Source: Modestobacter italicus
Lineage (GTDB): Bacteria > Actinomycetota > Actinomycetes > Mycobacteriales > Geodermatophilaceae
Direction: 5' to 3'
DNA: 64,000 nt
Assembly (NCBI RefSeq): GCF_000306785.1
Contig: NC_017955.1
Coordinates: 4,588,001 to 4,652,000, forward strand
Part shown: one piece after another, positions 32,696 through 40,165 of the stretch
Layout: every line of letters starts with the position of its first letter
Position numbering within the stretch: the first letter of the stretch is position 1
The notes under the pieces: model-generated
Databases searched by the model: none
What the model saw: only the letters and a program-made list of their open reading frames with translations
What the model was told of the DNA's origin: nothing
Translations under genes and position numbers: made by a program

Positions 32696-34010
32696 CACCG
32701 GACGGGACATCCCACGGGGGGCGGTGTCCCGAACGGCGAGGCTGGCCGCGCTCCCGCTGGGCGCTGCAGGACGAGCCACGCTGGGCATCGGCAAGAAGCT
32801 GTCCGGGCGACCGGCCGAGGAGGTCGACGCCGAGCTGCAGCAGCGGACGGCCGAGCAGCTGTTCGCCGTCCTCGGCCAGCTCAAGGGCGGGGCGATGAAG
32901 CTCGGCCAGCAGCTGTCCATCTTCGAGGCCGCGGTGCCCGAGGAGGTCGCCGGCCCGTACCGGGAGGCCCTGGTCAAGCTGCAGGAGGCCGCGCCGCCGA
33001 TGCCGGTGCGCACGGTGCACGCGGTGCTCGCCCAGCAGCTGGGCGGCCGGTGGCGCGAGCGGTTCCGCGCGTTCGACGACGTCCCCGCCGCCGCGGCGAG
33101 CATCGGCCAAGTCCACCGCGCCACCTGGCGGGACGGCCGGGACGTCGCGGTCAAGATCCAGTACCCCGGGGCCGGCACTGCGCTGATGGCCGACCTCAAC
33201 CAGCTGGCCCGCTTCGCCCGGCTGTTCGCCACGATGTTCCCGGGCATGGAGGTCAAGCCGCTCATCGCGGAGCTCAAGGCCCGCGCCGAGGAGGAGCTGG
33301 ACTACGGGCTGGAGGCCGACGCCCAGCGCGGGTTCGCCGCTGCCTTCGCCGGTGACGACCAGATCGTCGTCCCCCGGGTGGTGGCCAGCGCGCCGAAGGT
33401 GATCGTCTCGGAGTGGCTGGAGGGCACGCCGCTGTCGGCGATCATCACCGACGGCAGCCGCGAGCAGCGGGACCGCGCCGGGCTGCTGATGGCCGAGCTG
33501 CACTTCTCCGGCCCGCAGCGCGCCGGGCTGCTGCACGCCGACCCGCACCCGGGCAACTTCCGGCTGATGCCCGACGGCCGGCTCGGGGTCATCGACTTCG
33601 GCGCCACCGCCCGGCTGCCCGACGGGCTGCCCGAGCCGATCGGCCGGCTGGTGCGCTGGGCGCTGGAGGGCCGCGCCGAGGACGTCCTCGCCGACCTGCG
33701 CGTCGAGGGGTTCGTCCGGCAGACCGTCGAGGTCGACGCCCAGGGGGTCCTCGACTTCCTGCTGCCCTTCCTGGCCCCGCTCGCGGCGCCGGACTTCCAG
33801 TTCACCCGCGCGTGGATGCAGGAGCAGGCCGCCCGGATCGGCGACCCGCGCAGCGACGCCAGCCGGCTGGGCCGGATGCTCAACCTGCCCCCGGCCTACC
33901 TGCTCATCCACCGGGTGACCATCGGCTCGATCGGCGTGCTGTGCCAGCTCGACGCCCGGGCGGCCTACCGCGGCGTGTGCGAGGAGTGGCTCCCCGGCTT
34001 CGCCGGCTGA
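32688..34010 (+). CDS. ABC1/AarF/UbiB-family atypical kinase
   Basis: A 440-residue protein with the ABC1 hallmarks: LKGGAMKLGQQLS (KxGQ) near residue 67, AAAASIGQVHRA (Ala-rich loop), VAVKIQYP, EEELDYGLEA, LLHADPHPGNFRL and VIDFG. UbiB-type proteins are ATPases linked to quinone or lipid metabolism. In mycobacteria this gene (Rv3197) sits next to whiB7 and has been discussed with macrolide tolerance. It overlaps the ThiF-like gene, so they form an operon. A strong hairpin follows the stop. Confidence 0.92.
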   Translation: MTDTGRDIPRGAVSRTARLAALPLGAAGRATLGIGKKLSGRPAEEVDAELQQRTAEQLFAVLGQLKGGAMKLGQQLSIFEAAVPEEVAGPYREALVKLQEAAPPMPVRTVHAVLAQQLGGRWRERFRAFDDVPAAAASIGQVHRATWRDGRDVAVKIQYPGAGTALMADLNQLARFARLFATMFPGMEVKPLIAELKARAEEELDYGLEADAQRGFAAAFAGDDQIVVPRVVASAPKVIVSEWLEGTPLSAIITDGSREQRDRAGLLMAELHFSGPQRAGLLHADPHPGNFRLMPDGRLGVIDFGATARLPDGLPEPIGRLVRWALEGRAEDVLADLRVEGFVRQTVEVDAQGVLDFLLPFLAPLAAPDFQFTRAWMQEQAARIGDPRSDASRLGRMLNLPPAYLLIHRVTIGSIGVLCQLDARAAYRGVCEEWLPGFAG

Positions 34011-34052
34011 GCGTCCCGGTCAGGGGCCTGCAGGCCTCCAACCGGGACGCTC
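34009..34052. terminator. Bidirectional hairpin between the ABC1 kinase and a small gene
   Basis: GAGCGTCCCGGT/ACCGGGACGCTC is a perfect 12-bp stem starting within the kinase stop codon. Its 20-base loop contains the palindrome GGCCTGCAGGCC. It separates two convergent genes. Confidence 0.8.
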
Positions 34053-34053
34053 C

Positions 34054-34218
34054 TCACCAGACGGCGGAGTTGGCCCGGGCCGCGCGCTGCGACGCGCGGG
34101 CCGCCCGGCGGGACCAGCGCCGGGCGCTGGTCAGCCGGCGGGCGCGGGCGGCCTCCCCGGCCTCGGCGAGCCGCCGGTCCATGTGCGAGCGGGCCAGCTC
34201 CTGGTCGATCAGGTACAT
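34054..34218 (-). CDS. Small basic protein downstream of whiB7, unknown
   Basis: A 54-residue, Arg/Ala-rich, probably helical protein that begins MYLIDQELARSHMDRRLAEA. GAGGA about six bases before ATG 34218 supports this start; a longer frame from 34359 runs into whiB7. Similar short basic proteins occur in other actinobacteria, without a known role. Co-transcription with whiB7 is possible but a hairpin lies between. Confidence 0.6.
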   Translation of the reverse strand: MYLIDQELARSHMDRRLAEAGEAARARRLTSARRWSRRAARASQRAARANSAVW

Positions 34219-34282
34219 CTCGTGTCCTCTGCGGTCGGTGGCGCCGTCGGACGGCGCCGGGTGGAGGTGCATCGGGTGACGG

Positions 34283-34303
34283 GGCGCCCGGACGACGGGC
34301 GCC
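34283..34303 (-). terminator. Hairpin after whiB7
   Basis: GGCGCCCG/CGGGCGCC makes an 8-bp stem with a five-base loop, about 37 bases past the whiB7 stop. Confidence 0.5.
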
Positions 34304-34339
34304 GGACTGCGGACGGGTACCGGCTGCGGTGGTGGCCGC

Positions 34340-34672
34340 TCACGCCGCGACCTCCGCACGGACCTTCGGCGGGCGGCCGCGGGGACGCTTGCGGGCGATG
34401 ACGACGCCCCGGTCGAAGATCTCCCCGCCCCAGACGCCCCAGGGCTCGGCCCGGTCGAGGGCGCCGGCCAGGCACGCGGCCCGGACCGGGCACTCGGCGC
34501 ACAGCCGCTTGGCCTGCTCGAGGTCGGCCGGGCGCTCGGCGAACCACAGGTCGGGGTCCTGGACCCGGCAGGGCAGTGCCCGCCGGGCGCCGGCCGGCTC
34601 GTGGGTGGACGCGTGCGTGCGGTCGAGCCCGAGCCGGGAACGGGACGGCGCTGGGTCGATCGTGGTCTGCAC
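34340..34672 (-). CDS. whiB7: WhiB7-type iron-sulfur transcription regulator
   Basis: A 110-residue Wbl protein. Four cluster cysteines (C35, C58, C61, C67), the GVWGGE turn (79-84) and a C-terminal AT-hook KRPRGRPPK (95-103) are present; the RGRP hook is the mark of WhiB7 over other Wbl proteins. WhiB7 binds the main sigma factor and activates intrinsic antibiotic-resistance and redox genes at promoters with AT-rich sequence above the -35. GTG 34672 has AGGAGA eight bases upstream. The genes on both sides (ABC1 kinase and uvrD2) match the mycobacterial whiB7 locus. Regulation appears to be through a long attenuated leader. Confidence 0.93.
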   Translation of the reverse strand: MQTTIDPAPSRSRLGLDRTHASTHEPAGARRALPCRVQDPDLWFAERPADLEQAKRLCAECPVRAACLAGALDRAEPWGVWGGEIFDRGVVIARKRPRGRPPKVRAEVAA

Positions 34673-34768
34673 GGCCGCTCTCCTCTTCTTCGTCTCTGCG
34701 GCCGGCCGGCGGATGCCCCGCCGACCGGTGGTCGGGGTGGGGTGCGCGGACTCGCCTGGGAAAGACGA

Positions 34769-34803
34769 AGGCCGCGGTTCCCGGTGTCCGGGATCCGCGG
34801 CCT
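34769..34803 (-). terminator. whiB7 leader attenuator hairpin
   Basis: A 16-position stem with one mismatch (AGGCCGCGG...CCGCGGCCT outer arm) and a three-base loop is followed on the minus strand by TCGTCTTTCCC. It lies 96 bases before whiB7 and 24 bases after the upstream ORF stop. The layout matches the premature terminator of mycobacterial whiB7 leaders. Confidence 0.7.
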
Positions 34804-34827
34804 CGAGGAGGACCAGCTGGGCTGTGG

Positions 34828-35136
34828 CTAGCTCAGCGGGTCGTCAGGGGGCAGGTCACCCGGGGTGCTGCTGGGGTGCTCGACGGGGACGCCGACGACG
34901 GCGGCCCCCGGCAGAGCGGTGGTCTGGACGGACGGGTTGACGGTGGTGCCGAGGACACCTGCGGCGGTCAGGCCGCGGAGCCGGAACGGGGAGGCGGTGC
35001 CGGCGACGGGCAGACCCGTCCCCGTCCACGGGGCGGCCTGGCGCGCCGCGAGGGCGACCCGATCGGCGGAGCACATGCCGACGGCCGGCGGGGTCACGGT
35101 GCCTGCGCCGGTGTACGTGGTGTCGGTGCTGATCAC
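34828..35136 (-). CDS. Upstream ORF in the whiB7 leader (102 codons)
   Basis: A frame of 102 codons begins with GTG 35136 after a strong AAGGAGG site and ends at TAG 34828, just before the attenuator hairpin. The peptide starts VISTDTTYTGAGTVTPPAVG and is Thr/Val/Ala-rich with no known domain. In the whiB7 family, translation of an upstream ORF controls folding of the leader; stalled ribosomes let transcription continue into whiB7. This one is longer than mycobacterial examples. It could instead be an ordinary small gene. Confidence 0.6.
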   Translation of the reverse strand: MISTDTTYTGAGTVTPPAVGMCSADRVALAARQAAPWTGTGLPVAGTASPFRLRGLTAAGVLGTTVNPSVQTTALPGAAVVGVPVEHPSSTPGDLPPDDPLS

Positions 35137-35241
35137 GGGGCCCCTCCTTCCGAGGGTCGGAGCCCGGCCTGCCGGCCGGTCTCGCTGCGGTCTGCGCTCG
35201 TGCGGTGCTGCGTCCTGGGTCACTCCCAGGTGCTGCAGCGA

Positions 35242-35280
35242 AGGCTAGGGGACCTGCCGGAGAGGGGTCAACCGGATTAA
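35242..35280 (-). promoter_or_regulatory. whiB7 promoter with WhiB7-type AT-rich box
   Basis: TTGACC (-35, 35271-35266), an 18-base spacer and TAGCCT (-10, 35247-35242) form a good main-sigma promoter. TTAAT (35280-35276) lies four bases above the -35, where WhiB7 AT-hooks bind in known target promoters, which suggests autoregulation. The implied leader to whiB7 is about 560 bases. Confidence 0.65.
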
Positions 35281-35323
35281 CGGCGAATTCTCTGCGACCT
35301 CGTCCCTGCAGGTCAGCGGGCCA

Positions 35324-37345
35324 CTAGGCCTCGATGACGCCGAGCACCTCGGTGCCGTACATGTCCAGCTTGCGGGCCCCGACACCGGGCAGCGCCGACA
35401 GCTCCCGCACCGAGGACGGCCGGGCCTCCGCGATCGCCTGCAGGGTGGCGTCGGTGAACACGACGTAGGCCGGCACCGACGCCTCCTGGGCGGTGCTGCT
35501 CCGCCACGCCCGCAGCCGCTCGAACAGCTCCCCCGCCTCGCCCTCGAGCACGACCTTGGCCCGCGGCGTGGCGCGGCGCGGGGCCGCGGCCGCGTCGGGG
35601 GCGAGCCCGTCGAGGAACCGGCTGCGCGGCCGGGACCGCCGGCCGCCCGGGTTCCGGGCCAGCGACCAGGACAGGGTCAGCTGCTCGCGGGCCCGGGTGA
35701 CCGCCACGTAGAGCAGCCGCCGCTCCTCCTCGACCGCCTCGGGGCGCGACTGGGACTGCGCGATCGGCACGACGCCGTCGACCAGGCCCACCACGAAGAC
35801 CGCGTCCCACTCCAGGCCCTTGGCCGCGTGCATCGACGCCAGCGTCACGCCCTGCACGGTCGGCGCGTGCTGGGCATTGGCCCGCTCAGCGAGGTGCGCG
35901 ACGAAGCCGGCGAGGTCCAGGGTGGGCTGCTCGGCGACGAGGTCGACGGCGAGGTCGACCAGGGCGGCCAGCGACTGCCATCGGTCCCGCGCCGTGCCCC
36001 CCGGCGGCGGGCGGTGCTCCACCCAGCCGGTGGAGGCCAGCACGTCGCGGACGGCCGGCACCAGCGCACCGGGGTCGTTGCCCCCGGCGGCGGCACCGCG
36101 CAGCAGCAGCACCGCCTCCCGGATCTCGGGCCGCTCGAAGAACCGCTCGCCGCCCTTGAGCACGTACGGGACGCCGACGTCGGCCAGCGCCGACTCGTAC
36201 ACCTGGGACTGGGCGTTGATCCGGAACAGCACGGCGATCTCGCTGGCCGGCAGCCCGCCGTCGATGAGCTCCCGGCAGGCCTTCGCGACCGCGGCGGCCT
36301 CGGCCGGCTCGTCGGGGTGCTCGACGAACCTCGGCGCCGGGCCCTCGGCCCGCTGGCCCAGCAGCCGGAGCCCGGGCAGCCCCTTGCGCGGCGGCGCCTG
36401 GCCGATCAGCTTGTTCGCCAGGCCCACCACCTGCGGCGTCGACCGGTAGTCCCGCTCCAGCTTGACCACCTCGGCGTCGCCGTAGCGGTCGGCGAAGCCC
36501 AGCAGGTACTCCGGGTCGGCGCCGGTGAAGGAGTAGATGGTCTGGTTCGGGTCACCGACCACGCACACCTCGGCGCGGCCGCCCAGCCAGGCGTCCAGCA
36601 GCCGCTGCTGCAGCGGGTTGACGTCCTGGTACTCGTCGACGACGAAGTGCCGGTACTGCGCCCGCACCTCGCGGGCGACGTCCGGGTGCTCCTCGATCGC
36701 GTACGCCGTCACCAGCAGCAGGTCCTCGAAGTCCAGCGACCCGTCGCGGGACTTGGCCTCCTCGTAGCTGCGGTACACCGCGGCGACCGCCGAGGGGTCG
36801 AACGGCGCCTCCCGGGCGGCCGCGGCGGCCCGGGCGGGGTAGTCCTCCGGGGTGGCGAGCGTCGTCTTCGCCCACTCGATCTCGCTGGCCAGGTCGCGCA
36901 GGCTCGTCCGGTCTGTGGTCAGCCGGTTGGCGGTGGCGGCGCCGGCCACCACCCGCAGCTTGTTCTCGATCAGCTCGGGCATCGGACCGCCGAGCACCCG
37001 CGGCGCGAAGTACCGCAGCTGGCGCATGGCCGCGGCGTGGAACGTGCGGGCCTGGACCCCGCCCACGCCCAGCGCCGAGAGCCGGCCGCGCAGCTCGCCG
37101 GCCGCGCGGGCGGTGAAGGTCACCGCGAGCACCTGCTCAGGGACGAACTCGCCCAGGTGCACGCCGTAGGCGATCCGGTGGGTGATGGTCCGGGTCTTGC
37201 CCGTGCCGGCGCCGGCGAGGATGCAGACCGGCCCGCGCACCGCCTCGGCCGCGGCCCGCTGCTGCTCGTCCAGCCCGGCGAGCACCGCCTCCGCGCCCGC
37301 CGTCCCCCCGACCACCTGCTGCTCTGCGACCCGCGGCATCCCCAC
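35324..37345 (-). CDS. uvrD2: ATP-dependent DNA helicase UvrD2
   Basis: A 673-residue SF1A helicase. It has Walker A AGAGTGKTRT (near 45-54), motif II VDEYQDVNPLQQ, QTIYSFTGADPEYL, ERDYRSTPQVV, TLASMHAAKGLEWDAVFV and VAVTRAREQL. A C-terminal HRDC domain (about 620-673) ends with LPGVGARKLDMYG. UvrD2 helps unwind repair intermediates and is essential in mycobacteria. The start is GTG 37345 (GGGAG about ten bases upstream) or ATG 37339. It is divergent from mrx1. Confidence 0.94.
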   Translation of the reverse strand: MGMPRVAEQQVVGGTAGAEAVLAGLDEQQRAAAEAVRGPVCILAGAGTGKTRTITHRIAYGVHLGEFVPEQVLAVTFTARAAGELRGRLSALGVGGVQARTFHAAAMRQLRYFAPRVLGGPMPELIENKLRVVAGAATANRLTTDRTSLRDLASEIEWAKTTLATPEDYPARAAAAAREAPFDPSAVAAVYRSYEEAKSRDGSLDFEDLLLVTAYAIEEHPDVAREVRAQYRHFVVDEYQDVNPLQQRLLDAWLGGRAEVCVVGDPNQTIYSFTGADPEYLLGFADRYGDAEVVKLERDYRSTPQVVGLANKLIGQAPPRKGLPGLRLLGQRAEGPAPRFVEHPDEPAEAAAVAKACRELIDGGLPASEIAVLFRINAQSQVYESALADVGVPYVLKGGERFFERPEIREAVLLLRGAAAGGNDPGALVPAVRDVLASTGWVEHRPPPGGTARDRWQSLAALVDLAVDLVAEQPTLDLAGFVAHLAERANAQHAPTVQGVTLASMHAAKGLEWDAVFVVGLVDGVVPIAQSQSRPEAVEEERRLLYVAVTRAREQLTLSWSLARNPGGRRSRPRSRFLDGLAPDAAAAPRRATPRAKVVLEGEAGELFERLRAWRSSTAQEASVPAYVVFTDATLQAIAEARPSSVRELSALPGVGARKLDMYGTEVLGVIEA

Positions 37346-37378
37346 GCTGAGAGTCTCCCAGCCCGTGCCGGCAGGCGG

Positions 37379-37406
37379 GGGAAGGATCCCCAGGCACGGG
37401 GCGTTG
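37379..37406 (+). promoter_or_regulatory. Sigma-R/sigma-H-like promoter for mrx1
   Basis: GGGAAG (37379-37384), exactly 18 bases, then GTTG (37403-37406) match GGGAAT-N18-GTTG with one mismatch. Mycoredoxin genes are a known target class of the thiol-oxidative-stress sigma factors. The implied leader is about 75 bases. Confidence 0.6.
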
Positions 37407-37487
37407 GTCCGGCGCAGGCCCCGGACGCCCCGGCCATCCCTCCCCCCGGGTGGCCCGCCCGGGGAGATGCGAGGGAGGATCCACCCG

Positions 37488-37751
37488 ATGAGCGCTCCGA
37501 CGACCGCGGTGACGATGTACACCACCAACTGGTGTGGTTACTGCATGCGGCTGAAGAAGTTGATGCAGCGCGACGGCATCGACTTCGCCGAGGTCAACAT
37601 CGAGGTCGACGAGAGCGCCGCCGAGCTGGTCATGCAGGCGAACGGCGGCAACCGCACGGTGCCCACGCTGGTGTTCGCCGACGGCACCGCCCTGACCAAC
37701 CCGAGCATCGACCAGGTGAAGGCCCAGCTCGCACAGCTCCCGGGCGCGTGA
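37488..37751 (+). CDS. mrx1: Mycoredoxin (glutaredoxin-like protein)
   Basis: An 87-residue thioredoxin-fold oxidoreductase with the active site WCGYC (C16, C19), the cis-Pro loop NRTVPTLVFADG and a helical C-terminus. Mycoredoxins use mycothiol to reduce S-mycothiolated proteins. ATG 37488 follows GAGGGAGGA. Position beside uvrD2 and nudC matches Rv3198A. A sigma-R-like promoter precedes it. Confidence 0.93.
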   Translation: MSAPTTAVTMYTTNWCGYCMRLKKLMQRDGIDFAEVNIEVDESAAELVMQANGGNRTVPTLVFADGTALTNPSIDQVKAQLAQLPGA

Positions 37752-37846
37752 TCCCCGGCCCGCGGCCCTCGGGGGGCGATGATCGCCATCCGGGGGGCTG
37801 CGGGACGACATCCCCGCCACGGGCGTCGGCAGCGGGAGAGGGTGGA

Positions 37847-38545
37847 GTGGACCCGACGGTGAGCGAGCCCGCCGCGGCGGTCCCGGCCGTGCTGCCCGCC
37901 GACGTGGTCCGCACCCCGGCCGGGCAACCGGCCGCGCTGGTCGTCCGCAGCGGCCGCGGCTGGACGGTGCTCGGCCCCGAGGACGACGGCGCGTGGGCCG
38001 ACGTCTCGGGCCGGGTGGCCGGCGAGGGCGAGGCGCTGAGCCTGGTCGAGGCCATGTCGCTGGCCGACCTGGTCGCCGCCGAGCACGGGTCCAGCCCGGA
38101 GCCCGGCCGCGACGCCCGCCGGGCGGCCCGCACGGCGTCCGGCACGGCCGACGACGCCGTCCCGCCCGCGGACCCGCGGGACGAGGAGATCGCCGCGCTG
38201 CGCCGCACCGTCGGCCAGCTCGAGCACGCGCTGGCCGCGCGGGTGTCGATCGAGCGCGCGATCGGCGTCCTCGCCGAGCGCCACGGCACCACCCCGCGGG
38301 AGGCGTTCGAGTCCCTCCGCCGGACCGCCCGCTCCCAGGGCCGGGCGGCCCAGGAGCTGGCCACCGAGGTGCTCGACGGGCTCACCGCCGGCACCGACGT
38401 CCCGGGCCCGCCCGCCGCTGCCCCGCCGGCCCCCGTCCCGGCCGCCGAGCCGCGCCCGGCCGCGGTCGGCCCCGGCGTCCGCCGGGTGCACCGCGGCCCG
38501 CGGCGCGCCGGCAGCGACGACGTCCTCCCCGGGTCCTCCCGCTGA
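37847..38545 (+). CDS. ANTAR-domain protein
   Basis: A 232-residue protein. The N-terminal 110 residues are low complexity with a short beta-rich stretch (ALVVRSGRGWTVLGPEDDGAW). The ANTAR domain (about 125-180) reads LAARVSIERAIGVLAERHGT followed by PREAFESLRRTARSQGRAAQELA. A Pro/Ala/Arg-rich tail follows. It may bind RNA and prevent termination; the target is unknown. GTG 37847 has GGGAGAGG seven bases upstream; GTG 37859 is possible. Confidence 0.8.
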   Translation: MDPTVSEPAAAVPAVLPADVVRTPAGQPAALVVRSGRGWTVLGPEDDGAWADVSGRVAGEGEALSLVEAMSLADLVAAEHGSSPEPGRDARRAARTASGTADDAVPPADPRDEEIAALRRTVGQLEHALAARVSIERAIGVLAERHGTTPREAFESLRRTARSQGRAAQELATEVLDGLTAGTDVPGPPAAAPPAPVPAAEPRPAAVGPGVRRVHRGPRRAGSDDVLPGSSR

Positions 38546-39210
38546 GCGCTCCGCTCCCGCTCTCCCCGACGGCGCTCGGCGACCAGTTGGCCGCGCTGCT
38601 CGCCGACGTCCCGCCCGCGCCCGGTGCCGCCGCGCTGCGGGTGGCCGTCGACGGCCCCGACCTGCCCGGCGCCCCCGGCGTCACCGGACCCCACGCGCTG
38701 GCCGCGGACCTGGCCACCCGGTTGCCCGGCCTGAGCCGTCCGGCGGTCGTCGTCCCGGCCGAGGGCTTCTACCGGCCGGCCTCGCTGCGGCTCGAGCACG
38801 GCCGCACCGACCCGGACGCGCGGTACACCGACTGGCTGGACGCCCCCGCCCTGGCCCGCGAGGTGCTCGACCGCAGCGGACCGCGGGGGTCCGGTGAGCA
38901 CCTGCCCGCGCTGTGGGACGTGGCGCGGGACCGCGCCGCCCGGCTGGGCTACCGCCCGACCCCACCGGGCGGGGTGCTGCTGGTGCCCGGGTCGCTGCTG
39001 CAGGGCCTCGGGCTGGCGTTCGACGTGGTCGTGCACCTGCGGGTCGGGCCGGCCGCCCGCCGGCGCCGGGTGCCCGCGGACCGGGCCTGGGAGCTGCCCG
39101 CCTTCGACCGCTACGACGACGAGGTGGACCCGGTGTCGCTGGCCGACGCGGTGGTCCTCGCCGACCACCCCGACCGCCCGGCCCTGGTGCTGCAGGGCCG
39201 GTTCAGCTGA
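38542..39210 (+). CDS. Uridine kinase-like protein with degenerate P-loop
   Basis: A protein of about 222 residues that aligns by eye with actinobacterial uridine-kinase-like proteins: RVAVDGPDLPGAPGVTG where a GxxxxGK(S/T) Walker A should be, VVVPAEGFYRPASLRLEHG, and a C-terminal ADAVVLADHPDRPALVLQG. The P-loop Lys is absent, so catalysis is doubtful. The frame has no ATG or GTG before residue 33; CTG 38542 would give a CTGA overlap with the ANTAR stop, TTG 38587 is an alternative, and GTG 38641 begins at the first strand. It overlaps nudC convergently by eight bases. Confidence 0.6.
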   Translation: MSAPLPLSPTALGDQLAALLADVPPAPGAAALRVAVDGPDLPGAPGVTGPHALAADLATRLPGLSRPAVVVPAEGFYRPASLRLEHGRTDPDARYTDWLDAPALAREVLDRSGPRGSGEHLPALWDVARDRAARLGYRPTPPGGVLLVPGSLLQGLGLAFDVVVHLRVGPAARRRRVPADRAWELPAFDRYDDEVDPVSLADAVVLADHPDRPALVLQGRFS

Positions 39211-40165
39211 ACTCGCCGGCCACCCAGCGGTCGATGATGTGCCGGGCGATCGAGACGTTCGGTGGCAGCGCCTGCGGACCGGTGCCCGAGCGCAGCTCGT
39301 CCCGGCTGAACCAGCGGGCCTCCTCGATCTCGTCGTGGTCGATCTGCAGCTGCTCCTCGGTCGCCCGCGCGACGAACCCGAGCATCAGCGACTGCGGGAA
39401 CGGCCACGGCTGGCTGGAGACGTAGCGGACGTCGGTGACGGCGATGCCGACCTCCTCGGCGACCTCGCGGACCACGGCGGCCTCGGCGGACTCCCCCGGC
39501 TCGACGAAGCCGGCCAGGATGGAGAACCGGCCGGGTGGCCACACCGCCTGGCGGCCCAGCACGCAGCGGTCACCGCCGTCGTGGACCAGCATGATCACCG
39601 CCGGGTCCGTCCGCGGGAAGACCTCGCTGCCGCTCACCGGGTCGCGCTGGACCCAGCCGGCCCGCTCGATCGTCGTCGGTGCGCCGGTCAGCGGCGAGAA
39701 CTTGTTGCGCTCGTGCCACTCGACGATGCCCACGGCCTGGGCGAGCAGGCCGGCGTCGAGGTCACCGAGCTCGGCGCCGACCTCCCGGAGCCCGGCCCAG
39801 CCGTCGACCGGGCGCCCACCGACGCCGAGCGAGCGGGGCGCGCGCAGTGCGGCGTAGGGCACGCCGTCGGCCTCGCCGAGGTAGATCGCGCCCTCGGGCA
39901 GCGTGGGCAGCTCCTCGTAGACCAGCTCCGGGCCGTGCGGGCCCTCGTGCACCGGCACCGAGCGCCGCTCGTCGATCCGCAGCACCCGCACGGGGCGGCC
40001 CTGCGTCGGGTCGGGCAGCGCCCGGGCGAGGTGCCCCCGGTCGTGGGCGGTGCGGGAGAGCAGCGGCACGTCGGTGACCGCGCCGGCGAGGCGGTCCTCG
40101 GGCCAGTCGCTGCGCGGCGGCGGCGGGTTGTCGTCGGCCGTGCTGCCGCCGGGCGGGACGGTCAT
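39203..40165 (-). CDS. nudC: NAD(+) diphosphatase / NADH pyrophosphatase
   Basis: A 320-residue Nudix hydrolase that splits NAD(H) and can de-cap NAD-RNA. The Nudix box is GFVEPGESAEAAVVREVAEE and the NudC-specific SQPWPFPQS follows it. The four zinc-ribbon cysteines of typical NudC are missing: the region reads KFSPLTGAPT and RDPVSGSEVFPRTDPAVI. The ATG (40165) overlaps the M16 gene stop (ATGA). Rv3199c is the syntenic relative. Confidence 0.93.
   Translation of the reverse strand: MTVPPGGSTADDNPPPPRSDWPEDRLAGAVTDVPLLSRTAHDRGHLARALPDPTQGRPVRVLRIDERRSVPVHEGPHGPELVYEELPTLPEGAIYLGEADGVPYAALRAPRSLGVGGRPVDGWAGLREVGAELGDLDAGLLAQAVGIVEWHERNKFSPLTGAPTTIERAGWVQRDPVSGSEVFPRTDPAVIMLVHDGGDRCVLGRQAVWPPGRFSILAGFVEPGESAEAAVVREVAEEVGIAVTDVRYVSSQPWPFPQSLMLGFVARATEEQLQIDHDEIEEARWFSRDELRSGTGPQALPPNVSIARHIIDRWVAGEFS

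Noticed and set aside
35828-38545. 905-codon frame combining uvrD2 antisense with the ANTAR protein
   Set aside because: Only the final 232 codons (from 37847) are real; the rest is antisense to uvrD2 and crosses the mrx1 promoter.
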